From: Spongospora subterranea f. sp. subterranea
Lineage: Eukaryota > Endomyxa: Phytomyxea > Phytomyxea > Plasmodiophorida
Direction of reading: 5' to 3'
DNA: 64,000 nucleotides
Assembly (NCBI GenBank): GCA_049724395.1
Contig: JAUGWO010000046.1
Location: forward strand, 186,001 to 250,000
Part shown: one piece after another, positions 35,341-48,190 of the stretch
Layout: each line of letters opens with the position of its first letter
How positions within the stretch are numbered: position 1 is the stretch's first letter
Program-made: the position numbers and the translations under genes
Notes under the pieces: model-generated
What the model was told of the DNA's origin: nothing
Databases searched by the model: none
Seen by the model: the letters and a program-made list of their open reading frames with translations, nothing else

Positions 35341-36191
35341 GTTGCGCAGACAATAATCAGCGTCTGCTGCGAGAATAACCCAAGTGGGCTGGTCACCGTG
35401 CAAAGGCCGGCAAGAATTGATTACAAATCTCCGTAATATTCCTTTTAGTTTTAGCCTTGTACTGTATAAACCCGGTTTTATTAATGTTTTTCAGCTATTT
35501 TGTGATTCTGTATTAGACGGAAATGGTTGTTCATAGATTGCAAAGTGCAGTCCATCCTTGAATGACCCACAGATTGAGTTTATGATTTTGACAATGAGGC
35601 ATGTTTCCAAATGCTGCATTATATCCTCGTCCTTGTTGGTCGAATGCACCAAATTGCTCTATTCATGAGAGAATTAATGCGGATGTGTTAAGCAGTTCAA
35701 CCTGGCAATCAATGCTATTGGGCATCAAAACCCAGCAATAGTTTCAATGAGTAGTTGTTGCTGTTTCGTGTTATTCATTGTTGTGAATCCTATTCTTCAA
35801 CTGTGCCCGATACGATTGCAGGCAATGTGATGGCTTTGCATCAAACAGCAATCTCAATTTCAATCACAACATCAGCGCTAAACCGTGTAACGCCCGATCA
35901 CTATCAGTTATTTTCTCCTTTGTCGAAGTCGCTTATTTCTACAGCACCTTATTTGGACGCGCTTATGTTTTTTTGTCAATTCCCACTTACTCTAAGAAAC
36001 CCACTACAGTACTTGATTATAGTTTCAAAGCCAAAACCAGATGAAAACGAGGTCATTTCCTCTCTTAAGAAACCATTTCTGTTCCTGTTTTACAATATCC
36101 CTGGAGACTATCCACTGAACGTGTCGTCTGAGATGTCGATGGAATACGCTCTCATCATCTATCCCCACAAATGCACTGACTCGCCGTGCAA
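35341..36191. other. Intergenic; contains an open frame ended by a transposon
   Basis: A plus-strand frame from about 35755 encodes roughly 150 aa (possible start at ATG 35830, MALHQTAIS) and runs to a TAG at 36205-36207, which lies inside the terminal repeat of the Harbinger element. The protein shows no domain. It could be a host gene interrupted by the insertion. Bases 35341-35750 show nothing. Confidence 0.35.
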
Positions 36192-36723
36192 AGAGAGATT
36201 TCGGTAGCGCCAAATTCAGTCCAAATTCATATGCTTAAGTCAAGGCTGAATCTAAAAAACGTGCGGCCTTCTTCAAATTCTCAGATCCAGCAGCTGTATC
36301 TAAATTCATTTTTCAGATTCAGATAGCTATCGGGATTCGTATTTTACGAGGAGTACTTCATGGATTTGATTCCCTGCGATCCACTTCAGGCTGGAATCAC
36401 TCTAAACCCAGCAGGCGCCAGTCACCGATTTACATTTATTTGTGGATTTCAAGTCCCCCAAGTTCCCGGACCGGGAAAAATTGCCTGCTGTGATGACATT
36501 GCAATTCTTCGAACCGTTAACCAGATGAAACGTTTTTCAAAGGCAAAAAAAGACCTGCGATAAAAAATCGCTTGGAGCTTCTTTTAAAGACTTTCAGGGC
36601 AGATGAGATGGACTCAATGCGCAAATCCGTTGTAGTCGAGGAATTTACCGAACGTGAACAGCTGCTGCTGGACATTTCTTGCCTTATGGATGATTATATG
36701 ATTATATCAGTCTCCAAACAACT

Positions 36724-36996
36724 GTGGTGACACCACCCGGTTTAGTGACATGAGTCATGAAATCAAGGAGCGCGGCCGAGTCCTGATGACCTATGGTCAT
36801 TATAAAGTTTCGATTATATTATAGACAAATACATTAGGCTCCTCCTCCAACTCTCGCTCCTAACGCAACATTCCGCAGGAGCCTAAGGTATTTGTCTATG
36901 ATATAATCGCAACTTTATAATGACGATAGGTCATCAGGACTCGGCCGCGCTCCTTGATTTCATGACTCATGTCACTAAACCGGGTGGTGTCACCAC
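36724..36996. repeat. Foldback (long inverted repeat) element nested in Harbinger transposase
   Basis: The 273-bp segment reads GTGGTGACACCACCCGG... from the left and is matched by its reverse complement ending at 36996. The arms are about 115-120 bp with only a handful of mismatches, separated by a loop of about 30 bp (around 36850-36880). The ends themselves contain a small palindrome (GTGGTGACACCAC). The segment sits inside the transposase coding region of the Harbinger element, next to the GVL codons after the YGDPAYG block, so it inserted later. It encodes nothing and looks like a foldback or MITE. Confidence 0.85.
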
Positions 36997-37110
36997 ACAA
37001 CACGCCAAAAGTCAACGCCAGGTCTGAACAACCGTACGCTGGGTCTCCATAGATGTATTTGCCTGTAAAAGTGTTGCCTTTCGATCGCAGGCATTCTGAA
37101 ATCCGCTGAA

Positions 37111-37545
37111 TTACAGCATCGTGTTGTCATGCCATCTGCCCTCAACAGGACCGAACATGCTAATCAGCAATCCGTCAGGTGTCGTTATTCCTTGGTAATC
37201 TAAGCAATGTCGACGCGGGTGACCATTATATACCGATCGCTGTAGATTTTCATGTGGAATTTGATCGCAGGAGTCCCTCGCACTAGGGCGGCAAATATAC
37301 TGTTTAGTTCCATCGATGAAACCCCAGATAGAATCTATTGGGGCGCCTTTATCGCGAACTGCTGCAGTATAAAACTCCAAACGCCGGATTGCTAATTTTT
37401 CGTTGAAGAATATAAGGTCTTTATGAGCTTCATAGATCAGGTTGATGGTTTTGTTGAAGATCCTTAATGAACAGGGAGGACATCGACCGAATTCGTTTGA
37501 TATTGTGGTGAGTCTAACTGGCTCAGCTAAACGACGACATAGCAT
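37111..37545 (-). pseudogene. Harbinger transposase fragment (DDE nuclease)
   Basis: This is the longest intact piece of the transposase, 144 codons, covering the catalytic core around the first two acidic residues (FIDGTKQ and the PDGLL region). Homologous sequence extends beyond it on both sides in other frames. HARBI1-type proteins cut and paste DNA with target duplication of three bases. It is degenerate and probably not expressed. Confidence 0.7.
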
Positions 37546-38231
37546 AGCCAGAGCTTCGACCGCAGTTGTCCTGTCAATCTGATTTGTTTTTACAATATCG
37601 GGAAGCTGACGTGCGTCAGCCAGACGATACAGCTGACCGATTGTGAACCGGAATCTGATCTGATCAGAGCAGATGAATCGTCCATCTGTAAATTGAAATG
37701 ACGGCTGTAGTCGATTGCAATGACTCTTGAAGTTCAGAGTCGAAAGACATTATTTTCGAGAAGATAGGCAATAACTCTCAGAAACTTGGGCAGGTCCTGC
37801 CTCGCTGCCCGGCTCTGAAGAACATCATGCAGATGATTTCAAATGGCTTGGTCATCGTTGAGCTCTGGCGCAACGAACATCCCTGAAAGTGCAATAAGCG
37901 AATCTAGCTGAATCTGAATTTAAATAAACTACCGAAATGTGCCCCGCTACCTGGATCTAAATCTGTGTAATCCACCGAAAGTTCTTTTAGATGGAAAATT
38001 GCATATGACTGGATGCTATCTGAATCCGAATCTATAAATTGGCGCTACCGAAATCCCTCTATTACGGGTCAGCCGAGTCCCTTTACAGTCTCAGTCCATG
38101 AATTATGACTGCATGGCTGTGAGTCTATACGTTGCCCCTCATTCATCGTTCCTACCACATTCCACACCCAATTCCACTGCCCACTGCGGTTTTATTCACG
38201 ATTTCTGGGTCAAGGCGGTGGTTCGTGTGAG

Positions 38232-41200
38232 ATGGGTGGGCGGCCTGATGTAAACCCCTTGTTGACTCGACACGTTTTGGATAGAACAAACAGCATCGCC
38301 TCCCTAACACAATCAGGAATTTTCGTCAGTGGTTTAGCGGAAGGCGGCGGTGAAGCGGATGTTGGAGGTAAACCTGATTCTTCAGATGACGCTGACGATT
38401 TATCTGAAAATGAACCTTTTGGGAAACAATATTCTGAAAACGAACAACTTGTCGAAGAGCTTGCAGAATGTGGGAATTCCTCTTGTCGCTTAACAGAACG
38501 GATTGGTGATGCTGAAACTGGTACTGCCCTCAAAGTGAACAATACGTTAATTGGTACGAACTCTGTGGACATTTATGAACGCCAGCCGGTTGACTCCAAT
38601 CTTCCATCAAAAACGAAAGGAATATATAGACAAGTGGAAATTATGGATCAGGCGACAAACTCCCAAAACAGGTAGGCTGATATTGTGAGACAACCCGCTC
38701 AACATTTGATTTGTGTGGGTAGATTTTGTGACAATACTGTTACTACATCGAAGTACACGATGCTGAATTTCGTGCCGAAATGTTTGTTCGAGCAATTTCG
38801 TCGTGCCGCCAACGTCTATTTTTTGATCATTTCACTGCTTCAAGTACGTGCAAGTCTACCACCGTCAATGTGTTTCCTTCTTTCCAAACAAAGTTGCTTT
38901 AGGTCGGTACTAATCTGTCTCCAACCAGTAAATACGCGACGATCGTTCCCCTGATGGGCGTCGTTAGTGTCACAATGATCAAAGAAGCCATTGAGGATTA
39001 TGTATATCAGACTGGTTTGTCGTAAAACTTCTGCCAACTATAATTATCATAGCAACGACACCTTGCTGATAGAGCAGTAAATTCCAACATGACCAAAGTG
39101 GTGGACCGTAATGGAGGTCTTTTGGAGGTGTCATGGCGGGATGTTCGAGTCGGCGACATTCTCGAACTCACTGACGGAGATGAAGTATGCTGCGATGGCG
39201 TATTGTTGTCTTCATGCACTGATCAAGGACTTGCATATGTTGAAACTTCATGTCTTGATGGCGAGGTTGGCCAGCAAGGCCACTCGCAAAGGGATTTACT
39301 CACCTTGTTTCTTCAGACTAACCTCAAAGTTCGCGAGTCATGTCATCAAACATCGCGGCTTAGGGCGCCAGCGGCTTTGGCAAAGCTTCACGGTTCTCTG
39401 CAGTGTGAGTTGCCAAATGCGAATATGTACAGATTCCGTGGGTCTCTTCAAATTACGAGTTTTGGCGAGGAAACAACAGATCAAACCTCATTGAAACTTA
39501 AAGAAGCTGCTCTTCAAAATGTAATATTCCGGGGTTCATTTTTAAAGAACTCGCCACGAGCCTATATACTTGTTGTTTATACTGGTAAAGATACTAAGCA
39601 AGTTCTAAATACTCGTGCGGCTCCATCCAAACGAAGCAACATTGATCAATTGATCAATTCAACAATATTCTTGGTGTTTTTGACGTTAGTGGCCATGTGC
39701 ACCATCAGTACAATCTTGTTCTCGATCTGGGTCAAGTCCAATTCTGGCCGTGATGCCGTATGGTACTTGCCATTCTTAACGGACAATGCGACATCGAGCA
39801 AATTGACCTCGTTCATCACTTTCTTAATCTTATACAATAATCTGGTCCCCATCTCTCTATACGTCACTCTTGAAATTGTCAAAATGATACAAGCTGCACT
39901 CATTGATAGCGATATCCGCATGTTCTATAGTTCCAAAAAGATGGCGGCTCAAGCAAGGACATCGAATTTGAATGAAGATCTTGGGCAGATTGAACATATT
40001 TTTTGCGACAAAACTGGAACTTTAACTTGCAACAGTATGGTGTTTCGTGAATGTGCTGTCAATGGTGTTATATATGATGCATGCCCCACGAAACACACAG
40101 CAGTTAGCTCAATCAAGTTTAAAAGAAGCAAGCCCGGTTATGTCTTAGCCGAGATAATCAAAGGCGGCCCGAGTGTCGAACGAGACTTTTTAAGAGTCAT
40201 GTCGCTGTGCCATACAGTACTACCAAATATTGTGAAGGTTAGATTGGCCCTTTTCTGGTTGTCCCTTATCATAACTTCGAAATTCTAGGCTAAAGGCAGA
40301 TTGGTTCATCGCTGGCAGGCCTCATCCCCGGACGAGGAAGCCCTTGTGGTCGGTTCAATAGGATATGTAAGAGGAATTGCAAACAATCACTATCGGCAAA
40401 ACTGACACTGTATGGGTCAGGGATACCGATTACTTCGCCGCAACCATAACAGCCTCGTTGTGAATATCGAATCTGGCATCAGCAGCACCGAAGCCGAATT
40501 CAAATTACTAAGCGTGATCGAGTTTACAAGCCAGCGAAAATGCATGTCGATCGTCGTGCGGACACCTGAGAATGTATTGATGCTGCTCTGTAAGGGCGCA
40601 GACGATGTAATATTGAGCAAAATGGCTCCTGGGCAAGAGTCAAAAATCAAATCGGCGCAATCGTGCTTGCATCGGTTTGCAACCAAGGGTTTGCGAACCC
40701 TTGTTATGGCACAAGCAGTTCTTGATGATGAATTTTATGTTGAATGGAACTGCCGTTATCAACAAGCACGGAATTCTCTTTCCTCAGATAAAGACGAACA
40801 ATTGGAAATTTTGGCGAATGAGGTTGAGGTCGACTTGTCACTGTTAGGCATCTCCGGGATTGAAGATCGATTGCAAGCAGGGGTGCCTGAAGCTATTCGT
40901 TTGCTTCTGGCTGCTAATATCAAGCTTTGGGTCTTGACTGGAGATAAGATTGAAACAGCCGTCAATATAGGAAAGTCGTCTTCTATGCTTTCAAAAAATA
41001 TGCAAGTATTGCGGTTCACTTCATTTTCAGAAAACGACATCGACGCTGCGTTAAGAACATGCGAGATTGGGGCCATGGCTGCAAATAAGAAACAAGTACC
41101 ATTGGGCATGGTTATTGACGGGTCAGTTCGTTCACTCTTGGAGTCTTAAAATCTGTTTTTACCTCAACTTATTAATTAGACGCACGCTAACACTCATTCT

Positions 41201-42663
41201 GGATCACAAGCGCCGGTGTCGCGTTTTCATTGGAATTTGTCAAATGTGCAATACGGTTATCGCATGTCGAGCCAGTCCAAAACAGAAAGCCAGCATTGTC
41301 GCCATGGTGAAGCGGTTAGTACGCCCTGAGCCAATGACCCTGGCCATCGGTGATGGGGCAAACGACATCGGGATGTTGCAGGAAGCTCACGTTGGAGTTG
41401 GAATATCTGGCAATGAGGGAATGCAGGCCGTAAATTCAGCAGACTATGCCATTGGCCAATTCCGCTACCTTAGCAGATTGTGTCTCGTACATGGCAATTG
41501 GAATTATCGTAGGATCAGCAAAGTAATGTCAAGACGAACCCGTAAACTTTGTAAAGCAAAAGCCCTGAATTTCCTTCTAGGTTGTGCTATACAGCTTCTA
41601 CAAAAACATCTGCAGCGTGTTCACCTTATTTTTCTATTGCTTCTATAACGGTTTTTCTGGGTCATCATTATACGAATCCTGGTTACAAGCTGGATGGAAT
41701 GTTGGATGGACATTTTTGCCAATTGTTGTGTTTGGCATCACAGATAAAGACGTTCATTCCACAACAATCCTGGCACATCCCCACGTTTATGCTCGAGGCC
41801 AACGTCATGATTTGTTCAACTTGAAGATTATGACTCGATGGGTTACCATTGCCATCATTCATGCTTCCATTTTGTTCCTCCTTTCTTCGAAAGCCCTTCA
41901 GAATGACGCATCTTCGGCCGACGGTACAACTCATGGTATGGTTACGTTGGGCACAATTATCAATGGTTGCATGGTTCTTCTGGTAAATATCAAACTACTC
42001 CTTGAAGCGAAACATTGGAACAAGTATACGGTAGGATCCGTGATCTTTAGTGTAGCAATTTGGTTCGCATTTATTGGGCTTTACTCCAACATGATCACAA
42101 TTAGCTTTGATTTCTTTGGAGAAGGCGAGCGATTATATGAGACAGTTTTGCCATGGCTCGTATTTCTACTGGTGTCTATAGCTGCAGTAATACTGGATCT
42201 ATCACTAATGTACTTGAGCGACATGTATTTCCCCGATCCCATCGTCATTGCCAACGAGTTACAAAGTATTAACGGTCTTCTGGACGAGGACGAATCTTTC
42301 TCAGAGCAGGACGATACCACAATGGTATTACCAACAAAAGTCACGGAGGCACTACCAAAAAAACCTTCCGCTTTAAAAAAGAAGTGCACAAGTTTGATTC
42401 CAGACAATATTGAGCAAGATAGACAAAAAGCCGAGGAAAAAATCACTACTGTAAGGCATTCTAAGTCGCATACTAAACGATCTTCGCAAGCAAGAAGTGA
42501 TGCCGCAAAACCCAATCAACGTACGAAGAATGGTTCAGAATTGTTCACACCAAAGAAAAAACCGGAAAATCCTATACAAAGCCAAACGACAGCTGTCAAG
42601 ACACAGAAATCCAATAAAAAGCAGCAAAAACCAAAATCGCTAGATCAAAAAAATAAACCATAA
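38232..42663 (+). CDS. P4-type ATPase (phospholipid flippase)
   Basis: Nine exons (38232-38671, 38723-38843, 38903-39001, 39053-39265, 39317-40237, 40289-40366, 40421-41121, 41180-41522, 41581-42663) join in frame to 1332 aa. P4-ATPases flip aminophospholipids to the cytosolic leaflet in Golgi, endosome and plasma membranes. Visible: [17 protein letters not shown] and [14 protein letters not shown], the actuator DGETNL loop, the P4-specific PISLYVTLE in TM4, phosphorylation site DKTGTLT, nucleotide-site [22 protein letters not shown] and the C-terminal helices ([22 protein letters not shown]). A 150-residue acidic N-terminus and a 100-residue Lys/Ser-rich C-terminal tail are added. The start is the first ATG of the open frame. 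A CDC50-type partner is expected by family knowledge but is not in this window. Confidence 0.92.
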
Positions 42664-42727
42664 ATTAATCAACCACGTAAATGGAATTTCAAAGGATAGA
42701 ACCGTGATAAGAAACAATGTATAAATA

Positions 42728-44698
42728 TCATGGTCCTGAGACGTTTAATACGACGCCTTTCCTAATTGTGCCCCAGCCGATAAGACGCCAGTGCTTATCA
42801 ACTCGTCTGCTGATCGCCAGCTTTTCCCCTTCTAACGTGCAAACAGGCTGGGTCAAACCGATTTTCGCAAGATCGTTCTTGATGGCGAGGACATTCCCTC
42901 CAACACTAGTTGAGCCAATATTGACCATAATGATTTCGCCCTAATGAAATTATCAACGAGATGATAATAGTTGGGCGAAATATATACTGGAAACTACCTT
43001 AGTGAGTTTCTTGACTTTCCCTTGCTTTTTTTTGTCAACGCTGGTGTCAGTCAACTTTATACCGAGAAGACGACGTAGAAGGAAAAACGAAATTTCGAGG
43101 CCGGTGAAAATATTGGGCAATTTACCAACCTCGCCTGGCAAGGAATGAACATATGATTTCGAACCGGTACAGCATGGGCGATTACCGAGAACTTGGCCGA
43201 CGAGACGATCGGCACGGGTCAATGTGGGGTCAATCTTGGTTCCAACTCCGATTAAACCTCCTGGAACAGCGTATTGTAACTCGTTATGTTCGGCGAAAAG
43301 GGAGATGATCCGGCTATAGATGGGGGAACACATCACCGACCCGTCTTTGTCTTTGGTGACAATGCCAGGGCGGACCTCGATCTCATGACCGACACGAAGA
43401 ACGCCTTGAAGCAAGGATCCACCTGCAACACCTCCTCTCAACGCGTGCACTTCCTCACCGGGCTTGTTCACGTCAAACGATCGGATCACAATTAGACGAG
43501 CGGTCGACGTAAAATCACGAACTGGAATTGGAATTTTTGTCACCTGCGACAGCATTAGCGCGAGTTGGCGGAAAACACGATCGTAATACAATGTGTTCAC
43601 AGATCAGATCAATATTGTATCTGAGCTGGGCACTAATTGGAATGATGGGGGCAGAATCAGCCGATGAACCTTGAATAAATCCCCTAATCTCATCATATTG
43701 TGCCGCTGCTTCCGCTTCTTTAACCAAATCAATCTTATTCTGTAAAATTATAATATTTTTCAGTTTCATGATTTCAACAGCGGCCAAATGCTCCAAAGTC
43801 TGAGGTTGAGGGCAAGGCTCATTTCCTATAGCAATCCGTTAGCTTTTCTCATTCGATTTTCTACTCAAAAACACACCCGAGATAAGCAAAAGGGCTGCGT
43901 CCATAACAGCCGCCCCGTTTAACATTGTGGCCATGAGAATATCGTGCCCTGGGCAATCGACGAAAGAGACGTGACGAACGAGAGTTAGACGGCCACCACA
44001 TCCTAACGGGCATATAGGTGAATCCTCTTTTGATGATCCATAGGACTGATATCGCTCTGGTCGTGACTGTACAAAAATTGATAAGCGCCAGCGTTGCTAA
44101 ATTTTACAGCGAATCCCATTACGCATCCGTTCTTTGCATTCATAAATTTTAGCGTTCGCATAACCGAGTTTGATGGTGATATTCCGTTCTAATTCGGTTT
44201 TGAAACGAACCGTTTGAACTCCTGATTTGGCCGAGGTAAGTAGATTATGTGCGAAATGAATGTGACCTGGGGTGGATCCATTACCGGAAATGGCTTTCAC
44301 CACGGTCGACTTCCCATGAGCGACATGGCCAATTGTTCCGATATTGATCGTTGCCTGACGAGAGATAACTTCGGGGCTCAACGGTGTTAACGCAGCTTGA
44401 TCAAGAGTCTGAAAAAAAAACCTCAAAAATCAACCACAAAACCAGATCGTAATCCATTTATAGTAGAAAACACAGCAATGGCGAGAGAATGTTATTGTGA
44501 ATTGTTAGTGTTGATATATACAGCTAGATCCTGTTTAGCTAATCCTTGTCCAGCATCGCTATTAGCGCATCCTGTTAGGTCATTAGTGACGCTGGCCTTG
44601 GCCAGGCCCTGAGACAGATCGGCACTGGCCAATGGGGCGCGATCACCGCTGGCCGATACCACCTCCTCGGCGAACCGCACACCTTTCTCGGACGACAT
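42728..44698 (-). CDS. EIF2S3: Translation initiation factor eIF2 gamma subunit
   Basis: Seven exons (44698-44522, 44408-44285, 44221-44123, 44056-43877, 43825-43590, 43543-42998, 42940-42728) join in frame to 524 aa. eIF2-gamma is the GTP-binding core of the ternary complex that brings initiator Met-tRNA to the 40S ribosome. G-domain motifs are complete: GHVAHGKST (G1), [19 protein letters not shown] (switch), VDCPGHD (G3), NKIDLV (G4) and PISAQL (G5), with the eIF2-specific Cys-containing insert (SYGSSKED...CPLGCGG). Domains II and III follow ([41 protein letters not shown]). A 60-residue N-terminal extension is mostly in the first exon. The 3' end converges on the P4-ATPase with 64 bases between stops. 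Confidence 0.93.
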
Positions 44699-45154
44699 CG
44701 CTAAACCCCAACTGATATCGGGCCAATGATCATGTGGTTTATTAACACAGTTTCGGACACCGTCACGGACATACACACTCGGTTCAGTACACTCTGATAC
44801 ACATCATCATGGCGCTAGCACGTCTCGACAATAAACACTCAGCAGACGAATAGCAACTGTCGCCGTCGCCCTTTTCATGAATATTGTAATAGGGAGATTG
44901 ATGGGGATAATCACGATATTGTTAAGTTGGGGATTATTGATTGACTCTCTCTCTCTATAAACACCCCCTTGTTATTTCGATAATGGACCATCAATCCACC
45001 AAACCCATCATTTGATCAACATCGTCATAAGGCCAGTTCGATTCTCTCAGTGATATATCGACAGATTTTACCCAAATAAGATCGCCTTTATGACACCCTC
45101 TTTCCCAGTTCATTTGAACAGGATCTGGGAAAATGCTGAAAAGCGAGGGAAGAA
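44699..45154. other. Intergenic, no gene seen
   Basis: About 450 bases separate the eIF2-gamma start from the minisatellite. The stretch near 44949-44957 is a CT repeat. It should contain the eIF2-gamma promoter. No open frame is supported. Confidence 0.4.
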
Positions 45155-47956
45155 GGGAGAGAGGATGAACAATATGGGACAGGGACAGGGGGGATAGTGA
45201 TCCCTCTCGATCACAATTAACAGACTAAGGGAAAGAGGATGAACAATATGGGACAGGGACAGGGGGGATAGTGATCCCTCTCGATCACAATTAACAGACT
45301 AAGGGAAAGAGGATGAACAATATGGGACAGGGACAGGGGGGATAGTGATCCCTCTCGATCACCATTAACAGACTAAGGGAAAGAGGATGAACAATATGGG
45401 ACAGGGACAGGGGGGATAGTGATCCCTCTCGATCACCATTAACAGACTAAGGGAGAGAGGATGAACAATATGGGACAGGGACAGGGGGATAGTGATCCCT
45501 CTCATCACAATTAACAGACTAAGGGAAAGAGGATGAACAATATGGGACAGGGACAGGGGGGATAGTGATCCCTCTCGATCACAATTAACAGACTAAGGGA
45601 GAGAGGATGAACAATATGGGACAGGGACAGGGGGGATAGTGATCCCTCTCGATCACAATTAACAGACTAAGGGAAAGAGGATGAACAATATGGGACAGGG
45701 ACAGGGGGGATAGTGATCCCTCTCGATCACAATTAACAGACTAAGGGAGAGAGGATGAACAATATGGGACAGGGACAGGGGGGATAGTGATCCCTCTCGA
45801 TCACCATTAACAGACTAAGGGAGAGAGGATGAACAATATGGGACAGGGACAGGGGGGATAGTGATCCCTCTCGATCACCATTAACAGACTAAGGGAGAGA
45901 GGATGAACAATATGGGACAGGGACAGGGGGATAGTGATCCCTCTCGATCACAATTAACAGACTAAGGGAGAGAGGATGAACAATATGGGACAGGGACAGG
46001 GGGGATAGTGATCCCTCTCGATCACCATTAACAGACTAAGGGAAAGAGGATGAACAATATGGGACAGGGACAGGGGGGATAGTGATCCCTCTCATCACAA
46101 TTAACAGACTAAGGGAGAGAGGATGAACAATATGGGACAGGGACAGGGGGGATAGTGATCCCTCTCATCACCATTAACAGACTAAGGGAGAGAGGATGAA
46201 CAATATGGGACAGGGACAGGGGGGGGATAGTGATCCCTCTCGATCACAATTAACAGACTAAGGGAGAGAGGATGAACAATATGGGACAGGGACAGGGGGG
46301 ATAGTGATCCCTCTCATCACAATTAACAGACTAGATCCCTCTCATCACCATTAACAGACTAAGGGAGAGAGGATGAACAATATGGGACAGGGACAGGGGG
46401 ATAGTGATCCCTCTCGATCACAATTAACAGACTAAGGGAGAGAGGATGAACAATATGGGACAGGGACGGGACTAAGGGAGAGAGGGATAGGGACAGGGGG
46501 ATAGTGATCCCTCTCATCACAATTAACAGACTAAGGGAAAGAGGATGAACAATATGGGACAGGGACAGGGGGGATAGTGATCCCTCTCATCACAATTAAC
46601 AGACTAAGGGAGAGAGGATGAACAATATGGGACAGGGACAGGGGGGATAGTGATCCCTCTCATCACCATTAACAGACTAAGGGAGAGAGGATGAACAATA
46701 TGGGACAGGGACAGGGGGGATAGTGATCCCTCTCGATCACCATTAACAGACTAAGGGAAAGAGGATGAACAATATGGGACAGGGACAGGGGGGATAGTGA
46801 TCCCTCTCATCACCATTAACAGACTAAGGGAAAGAGGATGAACAATATGGGACAGGGACAGGGGGATAGTGATCCCTCTCATCACCATTAACAGACTAAG
46901 GGAGAGAGGATGAACAATATGGGACAGGGACAGGGGGATAGTGATCTCGATCACAATTAACAGACTAAGGGACTAAGGGAGAGAGGATGAACAATATGGG
47001 ACAGGGACAGGGGGGATAGTGATCACCATTAACAGACTAAGGGAGAGAGGATGAACAATATGGGACAGGGACAGGGGGGATAGTGATCCCTCTCATCACA
47101 ATTAACAGACTAAGGGAGAGAGGATGAACAATATGGGACAGGGACAGGGGGGATAGTGATCCCTCTCATCACCATTAACAGACTAAGGGAAAGAGGATGA
47201 ACAATATGGGACAGGGACAGGGGGGATAGTGATCCCTCTCATCACAATTAACAGACTAAGGGAGAGAGGATGAACAATATGGGACAGGGACAGGGGGATA
47301 GTGATCCCTCTCTCTAAGGGAGAGAGGATGAACAATATCACAATTAACAGACTAAGGGAGAGAGGATGAACAATATGGGACAGGGACAGGGGGGATAGTG
47401 ATCTCTCGATCACCATTAACAGACTAAGGGAGAGAGGATGAACAATATGGGACAGGGACAGGGGGATAGTGATCCCTCTCGATCACCATTAACAGACTAA
47501 GGGAAAGAGGATGAACAATATGGGACAGGGACAGGGGGGATAGTGATCCCTCTCGATCACCATTAACAGACTAAGGGAAAGAGGATGAACAATATGGGAC
47601 AGGGACAGGGGGGATAGTGATCCCTCTCGATCACAATTAACAGACTAAGGGAGAGGATGAACAATATGGGACAGGGACAGGGGGATAGTGATCCCTCTCG
47701 ATCACAATTAACAGACTAAGGGACAGAGGATGAACAATAGAGGATGAACAATATATGGGACAGGGACAGGGGGGATAGTGATCCCTCTCATCACCATTAA
47801 CAGACTAAGGGAGAGAGGGACAGGGACAGGGGGGATAGTGATCCCTCTCGATCACCATTAACAGACTAAGGGAGGGACAGAGGATGAACAATATGAACAA
47901 TATGAGACAGGGACAGGGGGGATAGTGATCCCTCTCGATCACCATTAACAGACTAA
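45155..47956. repeat. Minisatellite, 74-bp unit, about 38 copies, G-rich
   Basis: The unit begins GGGAGAGAGGATGAACAATA and continues through GGGACAGGGACAGGGGGG, GATAGTGATCCCTCTC and ATTAACAGACTAA. Copies are very similar. Recurrent variants are AAA/AGA after the first GGG, a two-base loss in CTCGATCA, and A or C before ATTAAC; these variants occur in mixed order along the array. A few copies are truncated or partly duplicated (near 46325, 46470, 47310, 47740). Each unit contains four adjacent G-runs on the plus strand. Open frames across the array are artefacts of the repeat. Confidence 0.95.
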
Positions 47957-48190
47957 TATCAGATCATTATAACGGTCCAATAGCGTTTTATAACCCATAT
48001 TTCCAGATCATAAACCAAATAGAATAGCTGGCCAACCACCTGGCGCTACCTGACTGGTAACTCTATCTGTCGTTGACAGTTGCTGTTGTTGGCCCAGCCG
48101 TGTCGGTATTCAGCAATCGTCGGATGGTAATCGGGATCTGTTGCACAGACAGATTCCGTCAACACAAATCGGGAGTGACCGATCAATATA

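Larger units (their letters stand above)
36192..38060 (-). mobile_element. PIF/Harbinger DNA transposon, decayed
   Basis: Terminal inverted repeats of about 25 bp (AGAGRGATTTCGGTAGCGCC...) bound a 1.87-kb element at 36192-36216 and 38036-38060. A minus-strand transposase of the PIF/Harbinger DDE family lies at about 37760-37040, with GFIDGTKQYICRP, YQGITTPDGLL, GPVEGRWHD and IYGDPAYG, plus the upstream FRFTIGQLYRLADA segment typical of the family. Reading frame is lost between the GRWHD and YGDPAYG blocks, and the gene is further split by a foldback insertion at 36724-36996. No intact second (Myb-like) protein is visible. The element is therefore non-autonomous now. No clear 3-bp target duplication could be settled. 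Confidence 0.8.

Noticed and set aside
38232-38572. Minus-strand frame opposite the first P4-ATPase exon
   Set aside because: The plus-strand exon splices in phase into the conserved P4-ATPase start; the minus frame has no similarity.
46751-47416. Hydrophobic repeated open frames on the minus strand
   Set aside because: They are translations of the 74-bp minisatellite and contain no independent coding signal.
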